A stretch of DNA of 64,000 bases from Glycomyces algeriensis (GTDB lineage Bacteria; Actinomycetota; Actinomycetes; Mycobacteriales; Micromonosporaceae), in the NCBI RefSeq assembly GCF_027622855.1, contig NZ_JAPZVR010000001.1, forward strand, positions 391,272 to 455,271. Reading direction: 5' to 3'. The notes beneath the pieces are model-generated. The model searched no databases and was not told the origin of the DNA. It worked only from the letters and a program-made list of their open reading frames with translations. Of the stretch, positions 1 to 8,597 are shown piece after piece; positions within the stretch are counted from its first letter, which is position 1; each line of letters opens with the position of its first letter. Made by a program: the position numbers and the translations under genes.

Positions 1-1598
1 TCGACACCGCGCCCGACGCGGCCGGGGCGCCGTTCCACCTGAAGGTGAACGGCGAGCGGATCCTCGTGCGCGGCGCGAACTGGATCCCCGACCACGCGTT
101 CCTCACCGAGATCGACCGCGACCGGTACGCGCTGCGCGTCGCGGACGCGCTTGAGGCGAACATCAACCTGCTGCGCGTGTGGGGCGGCGGGATCTACGAG
201 TCCGACGACCTGTACGACCTCGCCGACGAGCACGGTCTGCTCATGTGGCAGGACTTCCTGTTCGCCTGCGCCGCATACAGCGAGGACGACCCGCTGCGCT
301 CGGAGATCGAGGCCGAGGCCCGCGAGAACGTCACCAGGCTCAGCCCGCACCCCTCGCTCGTGCTGTGGAACGGCAACAACGAGAACACCTGGGGCTCGGT
401 CGACTGGAGCTGGGCGCACCGCCTCGGCGGCCGCGGCTGGGGCGACGCCTACTACAACGGGCTGCTGCCGGAGATCCTGGCCGAGCTCGACCCGACCCGC
501 CCGTACTCGCCCGCGAGCCCGTACTCGTTCGGCGACTACCGCTACCCCAATGACGAGCGGTACGGGACGATGCACGTCTGGGACGTCTGGAACCGCGCGG
601 ACTACAAGGTCTACGCGGACTACCGGCCGCGCTTCGTCGCCGAGTTCGGCTTCCAGGCCCCGCCCGCGTGGTCCACGCTCGCGGCGGTGGTGCACGACGA
701 GCCGCTCGACCCGTTCGGCGCGGAGATGCTGGTGCACCAGAAGGCCAACCGCGGCAACGAGAAGCTCGAGCGCGGCTGGAAGGGCCACCTCCCCGACCCG
801 CGGTCCATCGAGGACTGGCACTGGACGACGCAGCTGAACCAGGCCCACGCGGTCAGCTTCGGCATCGAGCACTACCGGTCGCTCACCCCGCACAACACGG
901 GCACGATCATGTGGCAGCTCAACGACAACTGGCCCGTGGTCTCCTGGGCCGCGGTCGACTTCGCGGGCCACCGCAAGCCGCTGTGGCACTCACTGCGCGC
1001 CGCCTACGCGCCGCGTCTGGCGACGCTCCAGCCGCGCCCGTCCGAGGAGAGCTACGCGAACGCCTGGGAAGGCCTCGTGCCGGAGTTCGACCAGCTCGCG
1101 CTGGTCCTCGTGAACGACACGGGGGAGGCCTACTCGGGCTCGTTCACCGTGACCCGCGAGGCCTTCGACGGCACGGTGCTCGCCAAGGCCGTGGTCGACG
1201 CCCGGGTGGACCCGCGCGACGGCGCGACGATCGTGGTTCCGGCCGAGGTCGCGGCGTACACCGATCCGGGCGCGGAGTTCATCCGCGCCGAGGGTGACGG
1301 CTTCGCGCCCGCGTTCCACTACGGTGCCGAAGTGCTCGACCAGGACTTGGACCCGCAGCCGTACACAGTGGAGTCCGAGTCGACCGCGGACGGCTGCGTG
1401 CTGCACGTGACCGCGACCTCGCTGGTGCGGGACCTGTTCTGCCACGCGGACAAGGTCGACCCCGCCGCCCGTGCCGAGCAGGGGATGCTCACGCTCCGCG
1501 CGGGGGAGTCGGCCCGGATCCGCGTCATTGCGGCCTCCGGGGACCCGGCCGCATACGCCGCGGTCCTGCGCTGCGCGAACGATCTGCTGGGGCGCTGA
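1..1598 (+). CDS. GH2 beta-mannosidase, 3' part (5' end cut by window)
   Basis: C-terminal part of a family GH2 beta-mannosidase, which hydrolyses terminal beta-linked mannose from manno-oligosaccharides. The frame is open from base 3, so the gene starts outside the window; the GTG at 45 is internal. The GH2 barrel is clear: RGANWIP, NLLRVWGGGIYE, then WNGNNE with the general acid/base Glu at 381-383, and the presumed nucleophile Glu in VAEFGFQ at 642-644. IMWQLNDNWP is also typical of bacterial beta-mannosidases. The last 200 residues form the beta-sandwich tail. No signal peptide can be judged. It may supply mannose to the kinase/isomerase pair at 7.7-10.4 kb, but it is not in that operon. 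Confidence 0.9.
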   Translation, partial: DTAPDAAGAPFHLKVNGERILVRGANWIPDHAFLTEIDRDRYALRVADALEANINLLRVWGGGIYESDDLYDLADEHGLLMWQDFLFACAAYSEDDPLRSEIEAEARENVTRLSPHPSLVLWNGNNENTWGSVDWSWAHRLGGRGWGDAYYNGLLPEILAELDPTRPYSPASPYSFGDYRYPNDERYGTMHVWDVWNRADYKVYADYRPRFVAEFGFQAPPAWSTLAAVVHDEPLDPFGAEMLVHQKANRGNEKLERGWKGHLPDPRSIEDWHWTTQLNQAHAVSFGIEHYRSLTPHNTGTIMWQLNDNWPVVSWAAVDFAGHRKPLWHSLRAAYAPRLATLQPRPSEESYANAWEGLVPEFDQLALVLVNDTGEAYSGSFTVTREAFDGTVLAKAVVDARVDPRDGATIVVPAEVAAYTDPGAEFIRAEGDGFAPAFHYGAEVLDQDLDPQPYTVESESTADGCVLHVTATSLVRDLFCHADKVDPAARAEQGMLTLRAGESARIRVIAASGDPAAYAAVLRCANDLLGR

Positions 1599-1606
1599 CG
1601 ACAGGC

Positions 1607-1703
1607 GATGGCCTGATGGCGGACCGGGCTTCTGAGAACCAGGTGATGGGCTGACGGCCGACTGGGGCGTCGAGGACTGGGTGATGGGCTGACGGTCGAC
1701 TGG
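1607..1703. repeat. short direct repeats, 24-bp unit
   Basis: Two 24-bp copies, 1642-1665 and 1680-1703, differ at one base and share the core GTGATGGGCTGACGG; a degenerate third copy lies near 1607-1630. They sit in the roughly 310-bp gap between the beta-mannosidase and the convergent PLP enzyme. I see no gene in that gap and no clean terminator hairpin. Confidence 0.6.
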
Positions 1704-1910
1704 ACGGCCGGTGCTCGGGCGGCTCGCGAATGAAGCTCGAGAACGGCCGTCCACAAGCCCCCACCCACCACTAGAGGGGAAGATACTGTCCACCGTCGCA
1801 CCCCGGCCCGACAAAAACCGGGGTCGTGAGCGACCATGTCACCCGAAAGGGTGGGGCCCCTGAGGGATGCGCACTGGCAGGTGCTCGGCCTCAAGCCGGG
1901 CCGAGGAGCG

Positions 1911-3128
1911 CTACCCGAAGGCGTGGCCGTGCGCCGAGGTCGGCTGGCGCGCCGTCATGGACAGCGGCGGCGTGAGGGCCTGGTCCAGGTCGGCGATGAG
2001 GTCTTCGGGCGCTTCGAGGCCGATCGACAGCCGGACCAGGCTCGCCGCCGGCCGCGCGTGGGCGGCGACCGGCCGGTGCGTCAGCGCGGCCGGGTGCTGG
2101 ATCAGCGAGTCGACCCCGCCCAGAGACACCGCGTGCGTGAACAGCCGCACCGCGGAGGTGACGTGCGCGGCCTGCTCGAAGCCGCCGCGCAGGTCGACCG
2201 CGATCATCGCGCCCGTGCCGCGCATCTGCCGCCCCAGCAGTCCCTTCGGGTCGCCGTCGCTCCCCGGGTAGTGGACCCGGGCGACGGCCGGGTGGCGTTC
2301 GAGCCAGGCGGCGACGCGCTGCGCACCCGCCTGCTGGGCCCGCACCCGGATCGGCAGCGTCGTCAGTCCCCTGTGGAGCAGGTAAGCCCCTAGCGGATGA
2401 AGCAGCCCGCCTGTGACGGCCCGCACCCGCCGCAGCGCCGCCGCGGTCTCCTCGCTGCAGGCGATCACCCCGGCGACCACGTCGCCGTGCCCGCCGAGGT
2501 ACTTGGTGGCGCTGTGCAGCACCATCGCGGCCCCGAAGTCGACCGGGTTCTGCAGCACCGGCGTCGCGAACGTGTTGTCCACCAGCACCGGGACGCCTTG
2601 GGCCGCTTCGACCACCGCGCGGATGTCGACCAGCTCGAGCGTCGGGTTCGCCGGCGTCTCGAGCACGACCATCGCCGTGTCCGGCCGGATCGCGCCCGCG
2701 ACCTCCCCGGCCGCGCAGAACTGGGTCTCGGTCCCGAGCAGCCCCGATGACAACAGGTGGTCGGTCCCGCCGTACAGCGGGCGGACCGCCACGATGTGCC
2801 GCCCCCGGCCGCCCGCGAGGAGCGCGGCGGTCATCGCGGCCATCCCCGAGGAGAACGCCACCGCGGCCTCCGCGTGCTCCAGCCGAGCCAGCGCCGTCTC
2901 GAACCGCGCCACGGTCGGATTCCACAGGCGCGCGTACACCGAGCCGCCCTCGGCGGTCGGCGTCCCGCCGTTCGCCATGGCCTCGTAGGAGAGTCCGCCC
3001 GCCTCGATCCCGGGCAGCGGGTTCGTGGAGGAGAGGTCGATGGGGAGCGCGTGCACGCCGAGCTCCGCCAGGTCCTCGCGGCCCGCGTGGACCGCGATGG
3101 TGTCGAATTGCAGCCGTGGCGGGTTCAT
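1911..3128 (-). CDS. Cys/Met-metabolism PLP-dependent enzyme (gamma-synthase/lyase type)
   Basis: A 405-residue trans-sulfuration family enzyme (fold type I, PLP). Family members catalyse gamma- or beta-elimination or replacement on cysteine, homocysteine or O-acyl-homoserine. Visible motifs are YARLWNPTVARFE, AFSSGMAA, VDNTFATPVLQNP and the PLP lysine in LHSATKYLGGH. The loop where classical methionine gamma-lyases carry a reactive Cys reads RPLYGGTDHL, so a cystathionine or other lyase role fits better. I start at the ATG at 3126-3128 (MNPPRLQFDTIAVHAG), where family homology begins; an upstream in-frame start would overlap the divergent regulator's promoter. The divergent Lrp-type gene at 3227 is its likely regulator. 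Exact substrate is unresolved. Confidence 0.85.
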   Translation of the reverse strand: MNPPRLQFDTIAVHAGREDLAELGVHALPIDLSSTNPLPGIEAGGLSYEAMANGGTPTAEGGSVYARLWNPTVARFETALARLEHAEAAVAFSSGMAAMTAALLAGGRGRHIVAVRPLYGGTDHLLSSGLLGTETQFCAAGEVAGAIRPDTAMVVLETPANPTLELVDIRAVVEAAQGVPVLVDNTFATPVLQNPVDFGAAMVLHSATKYLGGHGDVVAGVIACSEETAAALRRVRAVTGGLLHPLGAYLLHRGLTTLPIRVRAQQAGAQRVAAWLERHPAVARVHYPGSDGDPKGLLGRQMRGTGAMIAVDLRGGFEQAAHVTSAVRLFTHAVSLGGVDSLIQHPAALTHRPVAAHARPAASLVRLSIGLEAPEDLIADLDQALTPPLSMTARQPTSAHGHAFG

Positions 3129-3178
3129 GAGCAGAATGTAGGCTGAACCGCAACTACTAGCAATACTTGCCGCAGGAA

Positions 3179-3195
3179 CCCGCATTGATCGCGGG
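3179..3195. promoter_or_regulatory. inverted repeat in divergent lyase/Lrp promoter
   Basis: CCCGC (3179-3183) and GCGGG (3191-3195) flank ATTGATC in the 98-bp divergent promoter. A short GC arm pair around an AT core would suit an Lrp/AsnC autoregulatory site. This is inference only. Confidence 0.3.
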
Positions 3196-3226
3196 AATCC
3201 ATGAAGAAACTGCGATAGAGGTGACC

Positions 3227-3799
3227 ATGGCTGACGAACGGCCGAAGAAAACACAACCGCAGCCGATGGCACTGGACGGCACCGATCTGGCGATCCTCGC
3301 CGCGCTCGTCGACGACGGCCGCATGACGAACGCCGCGCTGGCGTCCCGCGCCGGCGTCGCCGAGTCGACCTGCGCGTACCGCCTGCGGGCGCTGCGCGAA
3401 TCCGGTGTCCTCACCCGTATCGCCGCGCACCTCGACCCCGAGGCCTTCGGCCGCCCGCTGCACGCGATCATCAAGGTGCGCTTGGGAAGCCACAGCCGCG
3501 AGCATGTGCACCACCTCTACGACCGGCTGGTCGAGCTGCCCGGGGTGATGACGGTCTTCCACGTCGGCGGCGACGACGACTTCCTCCTCCATGTGGCCGT
3601 AGCAGGCCCCGAGGCACTGCGCGACCTCATCCTCGAGCACGTCACCGCCCACGCCGTGGTGCGCCAGACCGAGACCCAGCTGGTCTTCGAAGTGCGCGAA
3701 GGCCGCGGCGTCCTGCCCCGCTTACCCGCCGAAGTGTCGGTCCCGGATGCGATGCTGAACCCCCAGCCATCAACGAGGAGGCGCACATGGGCAAGGTGA
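3227..3799 (+). CDS. Lrp/AsnC family transcriptional regulator
   Basis: A 190-residue feast/famine regulator. The N-terminal winged HTH is clear (LDGTDLAILAALVDDGRMTN, then LASRAGVAESTCAYRLRALRESGVL). The C-terminal RAM/AsnC ligand domain follows (HAIIKVRLG, LPGVMTVFHVGGDDDFLLHV), which usually binds amino acids and drives oligomerisation. I chose the ATG at 3227 because of an AGAGG ribosome site six bases upstream. It is divergent from the trans-sulfuration enzyme, so control of that gene by an amino acid is the natural reading. Its last codons overlap the start of the downstream reductase gene, suggesting coupled translation. Confidence 0.9.
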   Translation: MADERPKKTQPQPMALDGTDLAILAALVDDGRMTNAALASRAGVAESTCAYRLRALRESGVLTRIAAHLDPEAFGRPLHAIIKVRLGSHSREHVHHLYDRLVELPGVMTVFHVGGDDDFLLHVAVAGPEALRDLILEHVTAHAVVRQTETQLVFEVREGRGVLPRLPAEVSVPDAMLNPQPSTRRRTWAR

Positions 3800-4395
3800 T
3801 CTGCGGGATCTCGATCTCGGCCGACGGGTACGCGGCCGGACACAACCAGACCGAGGAGCGGCCGTTCGGCGACGACGGCAGCGGCGGCACCGGCGATCGG
3901 CTGCACGCCTGGATGTTCGAGACCCCCGAGGAGAACCCCGAGGAGATCGCCCAGATGACCGCCGCCAAGGCGTTCATCATGGGCCGCAACATGTTCGGCC
4001 CCATCCGCGGCGCATGGGACCGCGAGTGGAACGGCTGGTGGGGACCCAACCCGCCCTACCACGCACCGGTCTTCGTGCTCACCCACCACGCGCGCGAGCC
4101 CCAGCCGATGGACGGCGGGACCACCTACACCTTCGTCACCGACGGCATCGAATCCGCACTGAAGCAGGCGCGCGAGGCCGCCGGGGACGGCGAGATCGCC
4201 GTCATGGGCGGCGCGACCACCGTCAACCAGTTCCTCGCCGCCGGGCTGATCGACGAGCTGCGGCTCCACATAGTCCCGTTCGTCATGGGCGCGGGCACGC
4301 GCCTCTTCGAGGGCGTCCCGCCGCTGCGCATGGAGCAGGTGAGCGTCCGCGCCGCGACCGCGGTGACCCACGTGACCTACCGCGTCCTCAACTGA
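3787..4395 (+). CDS. dihydrofolate reductase family protein (RibD C-terminal-like)
   Basis: A 202-residue member of the bacterial bifunctional deaminase-reductase C-terminal family (DHFR fold), NADPH-dependent reductases mostly of unknown substrate. It opens with MGKVICGISISADGYAAG and has the family signatures FIMGRNMFGP, IAVMGGATTVNQFLAAGLIDEL and HIVPFVMGAGTRLF. A strong GAGGAGG ribosome site precedes the ATG. It overlaps the Lrp gene by 13 bases, so the two are probably one transcript. A distinct family member lies at 20621, aligning only in general architecture. Confidence 0.85.
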   Translation: MGKVICGISISADGYAAGHNQTEERPFGDDGSGGTGDRLHAWMFETPEENPEEIAQMTAAKAFIMGRNMFGPIRGAWDREWNGWWGPNPPYHAPVFVLTHHAREPQPMDGGTTYTFVTDGIESALKQAREAAGDGEIAVMGGATTVNQFLAAGLIDELRLHIVPFVMGAGTRLFEGVPPLRMEQVSVRAATAVTHVTYRVLN

Positions 4396-4734
4396 GGACG
4401 CCTACTCGCCGATCTTCCGCACGCGCGTCGGATGGGATGGGTTCGAGTGTTTTCGTCGAGCGTCGAGCGTCGAGCGTCGAGCGTCGAGCGTCGAGCGTCG
4501 AGCGTCGAGCGTCGAGCGTCGAGCGTCGAGCGTCGAGCGAGTGCCGGGCCGCCGGGAGCCCTCGGCGCGTGGCGCTCGGCTTGATCCTCACCGTGACCGG
4601 AAAGCCGCTGCCACAACGAAAGCGTCCAGCGCGGGGTACCCGGGCGCTGCCCGGCCGATCAGCGCACGCCCCTGAAGTCGCTGGGGCGCAGTACAGTGCG
4701 AAGGGAGTGCCGACCCCTACCGAAAGGCCCTCGC
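4396..4734. other. 339-bp gap without a gene, holds tandem repeat
   Basis: No convincing coding frame: frames that cross this gap on either strand consist largely of the translated 7-bp repeat. It contains the GTCGAGC array (4455-4538) and the promoter side of the membrane protein at 4735. Confidence 0.6.
4455..4538. repeat. perfect 7-bp tandem repeat, GTCGAGC x 12
   Basis: Twelve uninterrupted copies of GTCGAGC (84 bp). Translated, it gives a seven-residue period (RRSTLDA on the minus strand), but no gene is supported there. It lies about 195 bp upstream of the membrane protein ATG. Copy number is expected to vary by slippage and may be collapsed by short reads. Confidence 0.97.
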
Positions 4735-5337
4735 ATGGCGACTGACTCCTCCGGCGGGACGGACGCGCTCCTCGCCCTCTACACCACCGACCGCGAGAAG
4801 CTCTCCACCCTCGCGGGGGAGCGGCTCGCGCTCGTCGCCGTCCAGGTCACGTACCTCGGCCTCGCCATCATCGCCCTCGGCGGCCAGCGCCCCATCGGTG
4901 GCGAGTGGGTCGCGGCCTTCAGCGCGGCGCCGCTGTGGTTCATGCACGCCCAGCATCAGATCCTCGTCGCGGCGGCCCTCAGCCGGTCCCGCTCGGTGCT
5001 GCTCCTGGAGCGGCACGTGGTCGACCGCGCCGGCTTGCCCGCGAACGACCGCAACGACATCGGGCACCGCGCGGCCGTCACGATCCGCGAACTCACGGGC
5101 CGGTATCGCATCTTCAAACTGCAGATCTTCATCGCCTTCGGCGGCATCGCCGCGGCCCTGCTCTCGTTCACCGTGTACGCGCTGGTGGTGGCCGCCGCGA
5201 GCTCGTCGTGGACCTCGCTGCCGGTGGTGCTCGCGATCCTCTTCTACGGCGGGTTCGCCACCGTGGCCACGATCGGCTGGACCCGCACCGTCCAACTGCA
5301 GCTCGACAACGGGCGGCTGAACGAGCGGTCGGACTGA
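4735..5337 (+). CDS. membrane protein of unknown function
   Basis: A 200-residue protein I do not assign to a named family. Three or four hydrophobic segments are visible: VAVQVTYLGLAIIALGG, a weaker one at AAFSAAPLWFMHAQHQ, IFIAFGGIAAALLSFTVYALVVAAA and LPVVLAILFYGGFATVATIGW. The N-terminal 40 residues and the middle (RSRSVLLLERHVVDRAGLP) are polar and likely cytoplasmic. The ATG at 4735 has GAAAGG seven bases upstream. It stands alone between the 7-bp repeat array and the convergent dehydratase. Confidence 0.7.
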   Translation: MATDSSGGTDALLALYTTDREKLSTLAGERLALVAVQVTYLGLAIIALGGQRPIGGEWVAAFSAAPLWFMHAQHQILVAAALSRSRSVLLLERHVVDRAGLPANDRNDIGHRAAVTIRELTGRYRIFKLQIFIAFGGIAAALLSFTVYALVVAAASSSWTSLPVVLAILFYGGFATVATIGWTRTVQLQLDNGRLNERSD

Positions 5338-5342
5338 GCCCC

Positions 5343-6293
5343 TTAGCGATGACCCCCGGCCAGGTCGCCGGGGTCGGTGTTCGCGCCGCAGAGCACGACC
5401 GCGACCTTGTCGGTGGACCCGATCCCGGATTGCCCACTGAGGACGCCCGCGAGCGCGGTCGCCGCGCCATGCTCGACGACCACACGCCGCTGGTCCCACA
5501 GCGCCTGGCGCGCAGCGATGATCGCGTCGTCGCTCACCAGGACCGAGGTGATCGGGGACTGCTGTGCTCCGGCGAAGGCGATCTCGCCGATCCGCTTGGC
5601 TCCCAACGAGTCGGCGGCGATGCCGGAGACACCCACGTCGACCGGCCGTCCGGCTCGCAGCGCCTCATGGAGCGTCGGCGCCTTTTCGGGCTCGACGGCG
5701 ATGACGTGAACGCCGTGCTCGGCGGCGACCGCCGCGATGCCGGCGAACAGGCCGCCGCCGCCCACGGCCACGACGATATGGGTGACCTCGGGCAGGTCGC
5801 GCAGGATCTCGAGCGCGATGGTCCCGGCTCCGGCGGCGACGGCGGGCTGGTCGTAGGCGTGGACGAACGCGGCCCCGGTCTCGGCCACATGCCGTTGGGC
5901 CGCTTCGAAGGCCTCGGCGTACTGCTCGCCGACCTGGTGGACCTCTGCGCCGAGCGTGCGGAGCTTCGCCACCTTCATGGCCGGGGCGGTGGCGGGCACG
6001 AAGACCGTGGCCGGAACCCCGAGGGCGGAGGCGGCGTACGAGGCGGCCAGCCCGGCGTTGCCGCCGCTCGCGCAGACCACGCCCACCCGGGGGTCGAGCT
6101 CGCCCGCTTCTCTGGCGGTGAGGAGCCGGTTGAACGAGCCGCGCGGTTTGAAGCTCCCGGTGTGCTGCAGGAACTCCGCCTTGAAGTGCAGTTCGCAGCC
6201 GCCTTCTCCGGGGTCGGCCGCAAAGAGCGGCGTGTCGCGCACATAGGGGGCGATCCGCTCGGCGGCCTCCAGCACGTCCTTGCGCGTGGTCAT
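5343..6293 (-). CDS. threonine/serine dehydratase family PLP enzyme
   Basis: A 316-residue fold-type II PLP enzyme. Family members deaminate L-threonine or L-serine to 2-oxo acids plus ammonia. The PLP lysine is K49 in HTGSFKPRGSFN, SGGNAG (76-81) binds the substrate carboxylate, and the phosphate loop is VGGGGLFAG (about 177-185). There is no C-terminal ACT-like domain, so this is the short catabolic or racemase-like type without isoleucine feedback; serine racemase activity cannot be excluded. It ends five bases from the convergent membrane protein gene. An imperfect palindrome lies just upstream (6312-6334). Confidence 0.88.
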   Translation of the reverse strand: MTTRKDVLEAAERIAPYVRDTPLFAADPGEGGCELHFKAEFLQHTGSFKPRGSFNRLLTAREAGELDPRVGVVCASGGNAGLAASYAASALGVPATVFVPATAPAMKVAKLRTLGAEVHQVGEQYAEAFEAAQRHVAETGAAFVHAYDQPAVAAGAGTIALEILRDLPEVTHIVVAVGGGGLFAGIAAVAAEHGVHVIAVEPEKAPTLHEALRAGRPVDVGVSGIAADSLGAKRIGEIAFAGAQQSPITSVLVSDDAIIAARQALWDQRRVVVEHGAATALAGVLSGQSGIGSTDKVAVVLCGANTDPGDLAGGHR

Positions 6294-6311
6294 CGTCAGG
6301 TCGTTCCTTCC

Positions 6312-6334
6312 GTCGTGCGACCGGTCGGCACGAC
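6312..6334. promoter_or_regulatory. inverted repeat upstream of dehydratase
   Basis: GTCGTGC (6312-6318) and GCACGAC (6328-6334) flank a core containing GACCGGTC, 19-41 bp upstream of the dehydratase start. The size and symmetry fit a repressor operator; no adjacent regulator is obvious. The rest of the 6294-6588 gap holds no gene. Confidence 0.4.
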
Positions 6335-6588
6335 CGTAACGCGCGACGCGGCCGTTCGGGCGCGGAATGAGGCCGACGGCGTCGCCCCTCGGCCCTTATT
6401 CGGTCGTTTTCCCTTGGAGGCGGGGAGAAGTGCCCGTGCCGGCGGCCCTGTGGATGTCCGTCGGCTTCGCCGAATGACGCCTCCCGCAAGGGGGTACCGG
6501 CCTCTCGGGGTGGGGGACCGCCCGACTCTAGACCGGCGGGCGGGGCGGGGTTCGCATAGGATTGGCGCCGACGCAGAGGAGGGCGGGC

Positions 6589-7605
6589 ATGTCGACAACG
6601 CGAGGCGCGCGCCAGCCGACGATCAAAGAGGTGGCGACGCTCGCCGGGGTCAGCCCGATGACCGTGTCCCGCACGCTCGCGGGCGGGGTCAACGTGCGGC
6701 CCGACCTGCAGGCGCGGGTGATGGCGGCCGTGCGCGAGCTCGGCTACTACCGCAACGAGAACGCGCGCAGCCTGCGCCCCGGCCAGCCCAGCGGGCTCAT
6801 CGGCGTCGCGATCACCAACCTCGCCAACCCGTACTACGGGAACTTCGCGCTCGGCGTCGAGGAGGTCGCCGCCGAGCACGGGCGGCGGATCATCCTCGGC
6901 AACACCGGCGAGGACGCCGGGCGCGAGCGCCAGCTCGTGAGCGACTTCATCGGCCGCCAGGTGGACGGCCTCATCCTGGTGCCCACCAGCGGCGAAGCCG
7001 CGCACCTGCAGCCCGAGCGCCTGGGCGACGTGCCGCTGGTGCTCGCCTCGCGCCGCGTGCCGGGCCTCGACGTCGACACGGTGCTGCTCGACGATGTGGG
7101 CGGCGCCTACCGCGGCACGATCGGCCTGCTCGACGCCGGGCACACCCGCATCGGATTCCTCGGGAACCGCAGCTCGGTGTTCACCGGCGAGCGCCGGTAC
7201 CGCGGGTACGAGCAGGCGATGACCGAGCGCGGCGCGCCGGTCGACCCGTCGATCATCGCCCGCGACCAGCAGGACGTGGACGCGGCGAGCCGGGCCGCGC
7301 GGGCGATGCTCGACCACCCCGAGCCGCCGACCGCGATCTTCAGCGCCAACAACCGCAACACGATCGGCGCGCTGCGCGAGATCGGGCGGCGCATCCGCGA
7401 CGGCCTCCCCGGGCCCCGCCCGGCCGTCGTGAGCTTCGACGACTTCGAGCTCTCCGAGCTCATGCCCGTCCCGGTGACGATCATCGACCACGACGCGCGC
7501 CTCCTCGGCCGCGAGGCCGCGACACTCCTGTTCGCCAGGCTCGAGGGCACCGCCGAAAGCAAGCCGAACACGGTCGAACTGCCTGTCACGATCGAGCATC
7601 CCTGA
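6589..7605 (+). CDS. LacI family sugar regulator
   Basis: A 338-residue LacI/GalR repressor. The HTH and hinge are IKEVATLAGVSPMTVSRTL with NENARSLRPG following, then the periplasmic-binding-like sensor domain (LIGVAITNLANPYYGNFALG, GLILVPTSGE, SFDDFELSELM). I chose the ATG at 6589 because of a GAGGAGG ribosome site; an upstream start would add residues without homology. It sits directly upstream and in the same direction as the ROK kinase/ManA/ABC operon, separated by a perfect palindrome (7652-7669) that is its probable operator. The effector is likely mannose or a mannoside, by context only. Confidence 0.92.
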   Translation: MSTTRGARQPTIKEVATLAGVSPMTVSRTLAGGVNVRPDLQARVMAAVRELGYYRNENARSLRPGQPSGLIGVAITNLANPYYGNFALGVEEVAAEHGRRIILGNTGEDAGRERQLVSDFIGRQVDGLILVPTSGEAAHLQPERLGDVPLVLASRRVPGLDVDTVLLDDVGGAYRGTIGLLDAGHTRIGFLGNRSSVFTGERRYRGYEQAMTERGAPVDPSIIARDQQDVDAASRAARAMLDHPEPPTAIFSANNRNTIGALREIGRRIRDGLPGPRPAVVSFDDFELSELMPVPVTIIDHDARLLGREAATLLFARLEGTAESKPNTVELPVTIEHP

Positions 7606-7651
7606 GCGTTAAACCCTCGCTGAACTGCTGGTTTGCCAAAACCCACCAATC

Positions 7652-7669
7652 GTTGGTAACGTTACCAAC
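7652..7669. promoter_or_regulatory. LacI-type operator, 18-bp perfect palindrome
   Basis: GTTGGTAACGTTACCAAC is perfectly symmetric around a central CG, the typical LacI/GalR operator geometry. It lies 33 bp upstream of the ROK kinase start and just after the LacI gene. A TTGCCA at 7633-7638 could be the -35 element, which would put the operator over the -10 region. Confidence 0.85.
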
Positions 7670-7701
7670 CGACAGGCAGTGCGGCAGGAAGGAGACGGGC
7701 G

Positions 7702-8586
7702 ATGGAGCTCTGCATCGACTTCGGCGGTTCCGAGATCAAGCTCGGCATCCTCGACCGGGGCGAACCGGTGCGCACCGCGACCGTGCCCACCGGCGCGAGA
7801 GACCTCGAACAGGTCCGCGACGCGGCGGCCGCGCTGCTCGCCGAGACCACGCCCCTGCAGGCCCCGGCCGCAGTGGGCATCGCCGTCCCCGGCGTCGTCG
7901 ACCGCGCCGCCGGCCGCCTCGTCAAGGCCCACGACAAGCACCCGCGCCTCGACGGCCTCGACCTGATCGGCTGGGCCCGGGAGTCCTTCGGGCTGCGGGC
8001 CGTGATCGAGAACGACGCCCGCGCCGCGCTCGTCGGCGAGACCGCCACCGGCTCCGCGGCTGGAGCGCGCGATGCGGTCCTCATGAGCCTCGGCACCGGC
8101 ATCGGCACCGCCGCGCTCATCGACGGGACCCTCCTCAGAGGAGCGCACGACCACGCGGGCATCCTCGGCGGGCACTTCACCGTCGACTTCGCCGGCGCCC
8201 CGTGCAACTGCGGCAACATCGGCTGCGCCGAGTCCATCGCCGGAGCCTGGGCCCTGCGCCGCGACCTCGCGGTGCGCGGCGACGCCGTCACCGACGTCAA
8301 GGCGCTGTTCGAGACCGACGACGACGCGGCACTCGCCTTGCGCGACAGGGCCGTCTGCGCCTGGGGCGCCACCGCCGTGTCGCTCTGCCACGCCTACGAC
8401 CCCGACGTCGTGATCCTCACCGGCGGCATCCTGCGCGCCGGGACCGCCGTCGCCGCACCGATCGAGGCGTACGTCCGCGAGCACCTCTGGACCAGCTCGC
8501 ACCGCCCCGCCTTCGTCGTCCCCGACCGCCCCGACCTCTCGGTGCTGCGCGGCCTCGCCGCCCTCGCCGCCGATCCCCGAAACTGA
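7702..8586 (+). CDS. ROK family sugar kinase
   Basis: A 294-residue ROK protein without the N-terminal HTH of ROK repressors, so a kinase: ATP-dependent phosphorylation of a hexose, with mannose or glucose most likely. The N-terminal phosphate motif is IDFGGSEIK, the catalytic Asp is D105 in ENDARAAL, MSLGTGIG is the second phosphate loop, and the zinc motif is complete (H158, C168, C170, C175 in APCNCGNIGCAE). First gene of the operon behind the LacI operator, and followed 11 bp later by mannose-6-phosphate isomerase, which makes mannokinase the best guess. Confidence 0.88.
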   Translation: MELCIDFGGSEIKLGILDRGEPVRTATVPTGARDLEQVRDAAAALLAETTPLQAPAAVGIAVPGVVDRAAGRLVKAHDKHPRLDGLDLIGWARESFGLRAVIENDARAALVGETATGSAAGARDAVLMSLGTGIGTAALIDGTLLRGAHDHAGILGGHFTVDFAGAPCNCGNIGCAESIAGAWALRRDLAVRGDAVTDVKALFETDDDAALALRDRAVCAWGATAVSLCHAYDPDVVILTGGILRAGTAVAAPIEAYVREHLWTSSHRPAFVVPDRPDLSVLRGLAALAADPRN

Positions 8587-8597
8587 AGGAGCAGCAG

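Noticed and set aside
4455..4538. Possible CRISPR-like array
   Set aside because: Pure 7-bp tandem units without spacers, and no cas genes in the window.
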